NCBI GenBank assembly: GCA_903831925.1
Contig: CAIKZV010000277.1
Coordinates: forward strand, 1 to 5,143
Length of the DNA stretch: 5,143 bases
Source: an uncultured Burkholderiales bacterium
Lineage (GTDB): Bacteria > Pseudomonadota > Gammaproteobacteria > Burkholderiales > Burkholderiaceae_E
Direction of reading: 5' to 3'
Each line of letters begins with the position of its first letter. Position 1 is the stretch's first letter. Shown one piece after another: positions 1 to 5,143 of this stretch. The position numbers and the translations under genes are program-made. Under the pieces are notes generated by a model that saw only the letters and a program-made list of their open reading frames with translations, was not told the origin of the DNA and did no database searches.

Positions 1-167
1 CGCGAATAGACATAGCCCGACTGGCGTCCCTGAAAAACGTCGGCCAGCGCCCGTGCATTCGGGTAGGCGTAGGTGGCCGCCACATGCAAAGGCTTGTGAA
101 CCGCGTCGTGCTCGCTGCCGGCGAGCCGATCGGCGTGGAGGATACGGGTGCTGATCCCGGGTTTCAC
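1..167 (-). CDS. Cystathionine gamma-synthase-family PLP enzyme (5' end only, runs off left edge)
   Basis: This is the N-terminal 55 codons plus two bases of a minus-strand gene that continues beyond base 1. The translation starts VKPGISTRILHADR and continues with HKPLHVAATYAY, then FQGRQSGYVYSR. This is the conserved opening of the Cys/Met-metabolism PLP-dependent family (cystathionine gamma-synthase, O-acetylhomoserine sulfhydrylase and relatives). The Tyr-Ser-Arg at residues 54-56 corresponds to the family's Y-x-R, which binds the PLP phosphate of the neighbouring subunit. Members act in the cytosol on homoserine esters, cystathionine or methionine in sulfur amino acid metabolism; which reaction applies cannot be told from this fragment. 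The GTG at 165-167 is chosen because the frame has an in-frame TGA shortly upstream and no other ATG, GTG or TTG after it. No clear Shine-Dalgarno precedes it, so the start is less certain than the family. It follows the tRNA-Arg gene on the same strand after 109 nt. Confidence 0.8.
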   Translation of the reverse strand, partial: MKPGISTRILHADRLAGSEHDAVHKPLHVAATYAYPNARALADVFQGRQSGYVYS

Positions 168-208
168 TTGAAAACGCGCCGCGCTAGGAGGGTGAGAATG
201 GATGAGAA

Positions 209-237
209 GTCACGCCGGTCGGCACCGTCGGCATGAC
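209..237 (-). terminator. Hairpin between tRNA-Arg and the downstream gene; weak terminator or processing site
   Basis: On the minus strand a nine-pair stem (outer strands GTCATGCCG and CGGCGTGAC, one G-U pair) closes an 11-nt loop. The opposite strand has a C-A mismatch at the wobble position, so the fold is better in minus-strand RNA, the sense of both flanking genes. The stem is followed by TTCTCATCC and not by a real U-tract. It is therefore a poor intrinsic terminator; 3' trimming or attenuation of read-through from the tRNA are alternatives. Confidence 0.3.
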
Positions 238-276
238 GCCAGGGGCTCGGACGCAGCACGGGGGAAAAGCGGAAAC

Positions 277-352
277 TGGCGCGCCCGGCACGAATCGAAC
301 GTGCGACCCTTGGCTTCGGAGGCCAATACTCTATCCCCTGAGCTACGGGCGC
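277..352 (-). tRNA. tRNA-Arg (anticodon CCG)
   Basis: A complete 76-nt cloverleaf reads on the minus strand. It has a seven-pair acceptor stem (GCGCCCG with CGGGCGC), a D arm GCTC/GAGT around the loop AGGGGATA, and an anticodon stem TTGGC/GCCAA around the loop CTCCGAA. The variable region is GGGTC, and the T arm GCACG/CGTGC holds the loop TTCGATT. The discriminator base is G and the CCA end is encoded at 277-279. The anticodon CCG (bases 317-319) decodes the arginine codon CGG. The D loop has adenosine at the position used as an arginine identity element (A20). The open frames crossing this gene on both strands are artefacts of the tRNA sequence. Confidence 0.97.
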
Positions 353-362
353 GTGATCGACG

Positions 363-391
363 ATTGTAGCCTGTCGCAGCCGGATGCTGCA
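363..391 (-). promoter_or_regulatory. Candidate promoter of tRNA-Arg
   Basis: On the minus strand a good -10 element TACAAT lies at 363-368. It would start transcription about four bases before the mature tRNA 5' end. A 17-nt spacer separates it from TGCAGC at 386-391, a weak match to the -35 consensus. The position relative to the tRNA is sensible, although the leader would be very short. Confidence 0.4.
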
Positions 392-416
392 GCGCAAACA
401 TGCTTCCAGCTATACT
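388..416 (+). promoter_or_regulatory. Candidate promoter of the di-haem cytochrome gene
   Basis: TATACT at 411-416 is a good sigma-70 -10 element, placed to give a leader of roughly 50 nt before the start codon at 472. Seventeen bases upstream is TGCAGC (388-393), a weak -35 element. It overlaps the -35 candidate of the divergent tRNA promoter within the palindrome GCTGCAGC (386-393). I see no convincing FNR-type site. Confidence 0.4.
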
Positions 417-460
417 TTGCGCTTTGCAACCGCCCGATGTGGCATGCGCGTTAGCGCCTC

Positions 461-464
461 AGGA
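461..464 (+). promoter_or_regulatory. Ribosome binding site of the cytochrome gene
   Basis: AGGA lies seven bases before the ATG at 472. It selects this start over the in-frame ATG at 400. The ATG at 400 would place the candidate -10 element inside the coding region and would put a poorly fitting 24-residue extension before the membrane anchor. Confidence 0.7.
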
Positions 465-471
465 AAACGGC

Positions 472-1362
472 ATGAGTGAGCATTCGAGCTTTATCAAGAC
501 CCCCGGCCAACTGATCACCGTCGTTGTCCTGTCCCTGATCGTCCCGATTCTGGTGATCGTGCTGCTGGTCAGCTACGTCAATTCAGACAAGCGCACCGGC
601 GCCGGCACCGATTCGATGTCGGCCGAGGCGATCGATGCCCGGATCAAGCCGGTCGCCTATTTCGAGCTGAAAGACGCCAATGCGCCGAAGGTGCTGCGCT
701 CGGGCGAGGCGGTCTACACCGCCCAATGCTCGGCCTGCCATGCGGCAGGTGTTGCCGGCGCGCCCAAGTTCGGCGATGCCGCTGCCTGGGCGCCGCGGAT
801 CAAGGCCGGCTATGACGCGCTGCTCACCTCGGCGCTCAAGGGCAAGAACGCCATGTCGGCTCAGGGCGGCGGCGAATACGACGATACCGAGATCGGTCGC
901 GCGGTGGTCTACATGACGAACAAAGCCGGTGCGACGTTTGCCGAACCCCAGGCACCTGCTGCGGCGGTTGCGGCAGCGCCGGCTCCGGCTGCGGCCACAG
1001 CACCGCCAGCACCGATGCCGGCTGCAACACCTTCCGCACCGATGCCGGCTGCAGCAGCACCCGCAGCGGCAGCGGCAGCACCGGTTGCTGTCGCGGCGGT
1101 CGCAGCAGCCGCCGCGCCCTCATCCGAGGCCGGCAAGAAGCTCTACGACTCGATCTGCATGGCCTGCCATGCGGCCGGTGTGGCCGGCGCGCCCAAGTTC
1201 GGCGACAAGGCTGCCTGGGGCCCGCGCATCGCCACCGGTATGGACACCCTTTACGCCTCGGCGATCAAGGGCAAGAACGCCATGCCGGCCAAGGGCGGTT
1301 CGGGCGCCAGCGACGACGATATCAAAGCAGCGGTCCAGTACATGGTGGCTGCCGCCAAGTAA
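472..1362 (+). CDS. Membrane-anchored di-haem cytochrome c5 (two c5-type domains)
   Basis: The gene encodes a 296-residue periplasm-facing electron carrier. Residues about 13-36 form one hydrophobic helix that acts as an uncleaved anchor. Haem domain 1 has CSACH at 86-90 with probable axial Met128 (KNAMSAQGG). Domain 2 has CMACH at 229-233 with probable axial Met271 (KNAMPAKGG). The domains share CHAAGVAGAPKFGD and a following AAW-PRI block, typical of cytochrome c5. They are joined by a linker of about 60 residues (158-217) made almost only of Ala and Pro. Anchor, c5 domain, Ala/Pro linker, c5 domain is the published layout of neisserial CycB, which passes electrons from the bc1 complex towards the cbb3 oxidase and nitrite reductase. 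A similar role here is inference. The gene stands alone, divergent from tRNA-Arg, and is followed by its own terminator. The two haem domains remain close at the nucleotide level, which suggests recent duplication or gene conversion. Confidence 0.93.
   Translation: MSEHSSFIKTPGQLITVVVLSLIVPILVIVLLVSYVNSDKRTGAGTDSMSAEAIDARIKPVAYFELKDANAPKVLRSGEAVYTAQCSACHAAGVAGAPKFGDAAAWAPRIKAGYDALLTSALKGKNAMSAQGGGEYDDTEIGRAVVYMTNKAGATFAEPQAPAAAVAAAPAPAAATAPPAPMPAATPSAPMPAAAAPAAAAAAPVAVAAVAAAAAPSSEAGKKLYDSICMACHAAGVAGAPKFGDKAAWGPRIATGMDTLYASAIKGKNAMPAKGGSGASDDDIKAAVQYMVAAAK
732..776 (+). repeat. Haem-domain direct repeat, copy 1
   Basis: This 45-nt segment covers the CxxCH motif and the AGVAGAPKFGD stretch of haem domain 1. 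It matches 1161-1205 in domain 2 with only two mismatches, at 747 and 753, both silent third positions. A further 20-nt identical match (836-855 with 1265-1284) covers the methionine-ligand region. Both pairs have the same 429-nt offset, which is exactly 143 codons. Confidence 0.85.
1009..1053 (+). repeat. Short direct repeats in the Ala/Pro linker
   Basis: The 18-mer gcaccgatgccggctgca occurs at 1009-1026 and again at 1036-1053, a 27-nt (nine-codon) period. It encodes repeated APMPAA in the linker between the haem domains. Such low-complexity in-frame repeats are prone to slippage, so the linker length may vary between strains. Confidence 0.75.
1161..1205 (+). repeat. Haem-domain direct repeat, copy 2
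   Basis: This is the second copy of the segment at 732-776, lying within haem domain 2 of the cytochrome. Adjacent parts of the two domains differ more than this block does. Confidence 0.85.
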
Positions 1363-1385
1363 GCCGACCTGCACTGTCGGTATGC

Positions 1386-1411
1386 CAAGGCCGCGCTCTG
1401 ACGCGGCCTTG
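1386..1411 (+). terminator. Rho-independent terminator of the cytochrome gene
   Basis: A ten-pair GC-rich stem (CAAGGCCGCG with CGCGGCCTTG) closes a six-base loop, ctctga, and is followed by the T-rich run ttgttt. It begins 24 nt after the cytochrome stop codon. The minus-strand reading of the same hairpin is followed by GGCATACC, not a T-tract. It should therefore terminate the cytochrome transcript efficiently but not the convergent rep transcript, whose coding end abuts it at 1417. Confidence 0.85.
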
Positions 1412-1416
1412 TTGTT

Positions 1417-3420
1417 TCAGGGCTTGAGCAGTCCCTTGAGTGCCGCAAGACGCTGCTTGGCCGACTCGGTGCTCACCACCGCCGACGCACCGCCCTGGGC
1501 ATCGAGCTTCATCTCTTCAATGAAACGCGAAGGCAAGCGGGCCAGGGTGCTCTTGGCCCGCTTGCGTTCGCGACACCAGCTGATGGTCAGCGTGCGCTGA
1601 GCGCGCGTCACCGCCACATACATCAGGCGCCGCTCCTCCTCGATTCGCTGCTGCGGCGCATCGGCATCCTCGCCCTCTTCGCCGTCGACCTTGGCATCGC
1701 CTGAATGCGGCATCAGCCCTTCTTCGCAGCCGGCAATAAAGACATGCGGAAACTCCAGACCCTTCGAGGCGTGCACCGTGGTCAGGCGCACCGCGTCGGC
1801 ATCGGCATCCTTGCCATCCAGACGCGACAGCAGCGCGATCGTCTGGGCCAGCTCGATCAGCGTCTTGCCGTCCTCCTCGCCGCGCTTGGCAATCCAGGCG
1901 ACGAAATCGGTGACGCTCTGCCAGCGCTGGCTGGCCTGGCGTTCATCGCAAGTCGCCAGCAGGTGCTCGTGATAATCGATGGCCTTGAGCAGCTCCTCGA
2001 GCAGCTCGCCCGGCGGCTCCTTCTTGGCACGCCAGCCGATCCGGTTGACGAACTCGCCGAACTCGCGCAGCGGCCCAATCTGGCGCGCCGGCAGATGCGA
2101 CTCGGCGCCGCTCTCGAAGAGCGCCGCGAACATCGAGCGCTGGCGCTGCGCAGCATAGTTGCCCAGCGCCTGCAGTGTCTGCGCGCCGATGCCGCGCTTG
2201 GGCGTGGTGATGGATCGGATGAAAGCCGGATCGTCGTCGTCATTGGCCAGCAGCCGAAGCCAGGCGATCACATCGCGGATCTCGGCGCGCTCGAACCACG
2301 ACTGGCCACCCGACAGCACATACGGAATCTTCTCCTTGCGCAGCGCCTGCTCGATGATCCGCGCCTGGTGGTTGCCGCGATAGAGCACCGCATAGTCCGA
2401 AAACTTGCCGCGGCGCTCAAAGCGCAGTGACTGCAGGCGCATCGCGATCGACTCGGCCTCGGTCTCGTCGTCGTCCATCGGCACCACCCGCACCGGATCA
2501 CCCACACCGAGCTCCGACCAGAGGCGCTTCTCATGCAGCTTGGGGTTGTTGGCGATCAGCTGATTCGCCGCGGTCAGGATGTTGCGGCTCGAGCGGTAGT
2601 TCTGTTCGAGCTTGATCACCTTGAGCTTCGGGAAATCCACGGTCAGGCGCCGCAGATTTTCGAGCGTCGCGCCCCGCCAGCCATAGATCGACTGATCGTC
2701 GTCGCCGACCGCGGTGAACGCGGCACGCGGTCCGACCAGGCGCTTGAGCAGCTCGTATTGCGTGGCATTGGTGTCCTGGTATTCGTCGACCAGCAGATAG
2801 CGCAGGCGGTTCTGCCATCGTTCGGTCACCTCGGGCTGGGTGCGCAGCATGTGCAGCGGCAGGCCGATCAGGTCGTCGAAGTCGACTGCCTGATAGCCCT
2901 TGAGGGTGGCGGCATAGTCGCGATAGGCGTGCGCGGCGGCATGCGCCTGGTTGTCGCGGGCTGAGGCCGCGGCTTCCTCGGGCTCCAGGCCGGCGTTCTT
3001 CCAGAGCGAGATCTGACTTTGAACCGCACGCGCCACCTTGCGGTCGGTGGTGCCCACCAGCTGAGCGATGATCGAGCCGGCATCATCGGCATCCAGAATC
3101 GAAAACGCCTTCTTCAGGCCGATCGAAGCGCCGTCTTCGCGCAGCATCTGCACGCCAAGCGAATGGAAGGTCGAGACCAGCGGCCGATCGCTTTAGCGCA
3201 GGCTGACCAACACCTTCAGACGCACGGCCATTTCCTGGGCCGCCTTGTTGGTGAAGGTGATCGCAGCAATCGCCCGGGGCGTGACGCCGCTCTCGATCAG
3301 ATGGACGATCTTGCGGGTGATCACCCGGGTCTTGCCGCTGCCGGCTCCGGCAATCACCAGGCAAGGGCCATCGAGGTATCGGACAGCCTCGCGCTGCGCG
3401 TCATTGAGGGTGTCGATCAT
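1417..3420 (-). pseudogene. rep: ATP-dependent DNA helicase Rep, interrupted by an in-frame stop at codon 76
   Basis: Read across the stop, the frame is 667 codons, close to E. coli Rep (673), and holds every superfamily 1A helicase motif. These are the start MIDTLNDAQREAV, Walker A GAGSGKT with Lys30, motif Ia TFTNKAAQEM, STFHSLG after the stop, motif II DEYQ at 212-215, motif III QSIYGWRG at 243-250, motif IV NYRSS at 274-278, motif V TVHASKGLEF near 548-557 and motif VI AVTRAQ near 603-608. Rep is a 3'-5' translocase that clears protein roadblocks ahead of forks and aids replication restart. The TAA at 3193-3195 leaves a 75-residue piece with Walker A (3193-3420) and a frame reopening at ATG 3153 with no nucleotide-binding lysine. 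No frame shift is involved. The ATG at 3418-3420 is the only start between here and the priA stop 24 nt upstream; it lacks a clear Shine-Dalgarno, so translation may be coupled to priA. As written no active Rep can be made; a sequencing error is the main alternative. Confidence 0.88.
3193..3195 (-). other. rep: Premature TAA stop in rep
   Basis: The codons around it read CTG CGC TAA AGC GAT CGG. By recalled alignment to E. coli Rep, 18 positions separate the EM of motif Ia from STF in both proteins, counting the stop as one. The stop falls on the glutamate of the E. coli LGRKEARG segment. A single G-to-T change, GAA to TAA, would explain it without any indel. Confidence 0.85.
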
Positions 3421-3444
3421 GGTTTTTCGGGGGATGACATCGGG

Positions 3445-5143
3445 TCAGATTTCAAGCGGATCGACGACCAGCTGCCAGCGCGCCGGATGGCGCTGGGCAC
3501 GCAGGGCGGCAAGCCAGGGGCCGAGCGCCGCATGCAGCGCCGGGCGCGACGGCGACTCGATCAGCATCTGCGCACGGGCCAGCCCGCGCATCTGGGCAAG
3601 CGGCATCGGCACCGGGTCGCAGACGGTGAGCGCGGCCAGCACGGTGTCCGGAATCGGCGGATCGGTGTCGGCCGACAGTAAGCGGTGTCGGGCATCGGCA
3701 AGGAAAGCGATGGTGTCATCGGCCGCTCGGGCCTGCACGGTCAGCAGCGCCTGATGCACGAAGGGCGGCAGGCTGGCCTGCTCGCGTTCGGTGAGCTGGT
3801 CGGCAGCGAAGCGATCGAAGTCGTGGGCGGCCAGAGCGACGAACACCGGATGCTCCGGAAAGCGCGTCTGGATCAGCACCCGGCTGGCGGCATGATGGCG
3901 CCCGGCCCGCCCGGCCACCTGCATCAGCGTGGCAAAGAGCCGCTCAGGCGCGCGAAAGTCGGCGGCAAAAAGGGCAGCGTCGGCGTCGACCACCACCACC
4001 AGGGTGAGACGCCGGAAGTCGTGACCCTTGGCAAGCATCTGGGTGCCGACCAGCAGATCGACCTCGCCGGCATGGGCGGCATCGAGCATCTGCTGCGCGG
4101 CGCCGCGCCGGCGGGCAACATCGCGGTCGAGCCGGCCGATCCGCGCGCTTGGAAACAGCGACTGCAGACCCTCTTCGAGTCGCTGGGTACCGCGCCCGAG
4201 TCCGGCCAGATCAACATTTCCACAGTCGGGGCAAGATCTTGGTACGGGCTGATCTGCGCCGCAGTGATGACACACTAACCGATAGCGCTGGGGTGAGACA
4301 GGCAGGACAGCGTCAGCCTGATGCGCGGCCTGATGCATCACCCTGTGCGGGACCCTGTGTGCGACCCTGTGTGGGACCTTATGCATGACTCGATAGGCGT
4401 CGCACTGGTCGCACCGGCTGAGCCAGCCGCAGGCGCCGCAGTTCAGGACCGGCGCATAGCCGCGGCGATTCAGGAAGATGAGGGCCTGTTCGCCACGGGC
4501 GACGGTCTCGTTGATCGCCGCGATCGCCGGATCGGTCAGACCATGCTGAACCCGTGCACCGCGCAGCGCCATGCGCTGCACCAGCGGCAGACTCGCGCCC
4601 GAGGCGCGTTCGCGCAGGCTGACCAGCCGGTAGCGGCCGCGCCGCGCCGCGTGCCAGCTCTCAAGCGACGGCGTGGCCGACCCGAGCACGATCGGCAGGC
4701 CGCGACGCGCCGCCAGCGCGATGGCCAGGTCGCGGGCCGAGTAGCGTGCCCCCTCCTGCTGCTTGAAAGACGCATCGTGTTCCTCATCGACCACCACCGC
4801 CACCAGCGCCGGCAGCGGCACCAGCACGGCAAGCCGGGTGCCCAGCACGATCCTGGCGCGCCCCTCGGCCGCCGCCAGCCAGTGCGCGGCGCGCTCGGCG
4901 TCGGGCATGTCGCTGTGCAGGATGGCGAGCGGCAGCATCGGAAAACGCTCGCGAATGCGCTGCGCGAACTGGGGCGTCAAGGCAATCTCGGGCACCAGCA
5001 CCAGCGCCTGCGCGGACGGATCACACGCGAGCAATGCCGCGAGCCACCGGAAATAGACTTCGGTCTTGCCACTGCCGGTGATCCCGTGAAGCAGGAAGAC
5101 CGTATGCCCGGTGCAGGACTGAATCTGCCGGAGTGCCTCGGTC
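3445..5143 (-). CDS. priA: Primosomal protein N' (PriA helicase), C-terminal about 565 residues; 5' end beyond the right edge
   Basis: PriA recognises abandoned replication forks and reloads DnaB; it is a zinc-containing 3'-5' superfamily 2 helicase. The open frame continues past base 5143, so the TTG at 5032-5034 is internal, not a start. Counting from the first complete codon (5140-5142), the motifs are Walker A GITGSGKTE with Lys26, VPEIALTPQ, GTR, the DEEH box near 119-122, KQQEGARYSARD, GSATPSLES, FLNRRGY, four Cys pairs, GTQMLAKGHDF, then QVAGRAGR. All eight zinc-binding Cys are present (235, 238, 244, 247, 291, 294, 304, 307). The gap between the second and third pairs is 29 residues longer than in E. 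coli PriA and holds a six-unit histidine repeat. The C-terminal domain ends VVDPLEI. About 200 N-terminal residues (DNA-binding and winged-helix domains) lie outside the window. rep follows after 24 nt, in the same frame, suggesting one transcript. Confidence 0.95.
   Translation of the reverse strand, partial: TEALRQIQSCTGHTVFLLHGITGSGKTEVYFRWLAALLACDPSAQALVLVPEIALTPQFAQRIRERFPMLPLAILHSDMPDAERAAHWLAAAEGRARIVLGTRLAVLVPLPALVAVVVDEEHDASFKQQEGARYSARDLAIALAARRGLPIVLGSATPSLESWHAARRGRYRLVSLRERASGASLPLVQRMALRGARVQHGLTDPAIAAINETVARGEQALIFLNRRGYAPVLNCGACGWLSRCDQCDAYRVMHKVPHRVAHRVPHRVMHQAAHQADAVLPVSPQRYRLVCHHCGADQPVPRSCPDCGNVDLAGLGRGTQRLEEGLQSLFPSARIGRLDRDVARRRGAAQQMLDAAHAGEVDLLVGTQMLAKGHDFRRLTLVVVVDADAALFAADFRAPERLFATLMQVAGRAGRHHAASRVLIQTRFPEHPVFVALAAHDFDRFAADQLTEREQASLPPFVHQALLTVQARAADDTIAFLADARHRLLSADTDPPIPDTVLAALTVCDPVPMPLAQMRGLARAQMLIESPSRPALHAALGPWLAALRAQRHPARWQLVVDPLEI
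4318..4389 (-). repeat. Six tandem 12-bp units inside priA encoding a V-x-H-R/K/Q histidine repeat
   Basis: Six 12-nt units lie end to end: 4318-4329, 4330-4341, 4342-4353, 4354-4365, 4366-4377 and 4378-4389. The three central units are nearly identical (plus strand cctgtgYgSgac, one or two differences between them). The outer units are degenerate, and two carry the palindrome atgcat. On the coding strand each encodes four residues with His at the third position, giving six His at exact four-residue spacing. Only the last unit in coding order replaces the leading Val with Ala. The three central Arg codons are AGG, whereas the Arg codons I translated beside the array (CGA, CGG, CGC) are of the CGN type. 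The array lies between the second and third Cys pairs of the PriA zinc module and keeps the frame. Confidence 0.9.

Noticed and set aside
198..236. A 12-codon plus-strand mini-ORF starting at ATG 198, preceded by a perfect AGGAGGG five bases upstream.
   Set aside because: It is antisense to the minus-strand gap between two minus-strand genes, has no visible promoter, and its span largely coincides with the hairpin. A chance Shine-Dalgarno is the simplest explanation.
351..370. A possible FNR-like site near tgatcgacgattg upstream of the cytochrome.
   Set aside because: Only the first half-site resembles TTGAT; the second half is GATTG, not ATCAA.
233..454. Open frame of 73 codons over the tRNA gene, with a translation resembling many database hypotheticals.
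   Set aside because: Its recognisable core (GTNRTCDPWLRR) is just the antisense of tRNA-Arg, a common false gene call.
836..1136. Long open frames on the minus strand across the cytochrome.
   Set aside because: They are Ala-, Pro- and Arg-rich shadows caused by GC-biased third positions of the plus-strand gene.
1705..2430. A 241-codon plus-strand open frame antisense to rep.
   Set aside because: It has no ribosome site or recognisable domain and lies entirely within conserved rep coding sequence.
3019..3681. A 220-codon plus-strand open frame spanning the rep-priA junction.
   Set aside because: It crosses two well-identified genes on the other strand and shows no family signature.
4318..4389. 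The 12-bp units as a CRISPR array or an iteron-type origin.
   Set aside because: The units abut with no spacers, have a codon-multiple period and keep the priA frame open, so they are a coding repeat.
5032..5034. TTG as the start codon of PriA.
   Set aside because: The frame stays open upstream to the window edge and encodes the essential Walker A motif GITGSGKTE, so this codon is an internal leucine.

Overview
The window is GC-rich chromosomal DNA that reads as a betaproteobacterium. The evidence is a membrane-anchored di-haem cytochrome c5 built like neisserial CycB, and Rep and PriA proteins with strong proteobacterial signatures. Order-level placement (for example Rhodocyclales or Burkholderiales) is an inference from gene style only. 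No transposon, phage or CRISPR sequence is visible.

Layout from left to right. (1) The 5' end of a minus-strand PLP-dependent cystathionine gamma-synthase-family gene runs off the left edge. It is too truncated for a simple ORF scan and was found by reading the minus strand by eye. (2) A minus-strand tRNA-Arg with anticodon CCG. (3) A plus-strand di-haem cytochrome c, which may share a back-to-back promoter region with the tRNA gene and ends in a strong intrinsic terminator. (4) A minus-strand rep helicase gene, interrupted by one in-frame TAA at codon 76. (5) A minus-strand priA gene whose 5' end (about 200 codons) lies beyond the right edge.

The rep and priA genes are only 24 nt apart and probably form a priA-rep operon. 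PriA reloads the replisome at stalled forks, and Rep is an accessory 3'-5' helicase that clears roadblocks and cooperates in restart. Both genes depart from the norm here. rep carries a length-conserving nonsense codon between motif Ia and the motif Ib region. priA carries an in-frame array of six 12-bp units that inserts a four-residue, histidine-bearing repeat into its zinc-binding module.

I see no wholly new system. The PriA histidine-ladder insertion and the broken rep next to it are the parts most worth a second look. The cytochrome, with two haem domains still close to identical in places, is a secondary point of interest.
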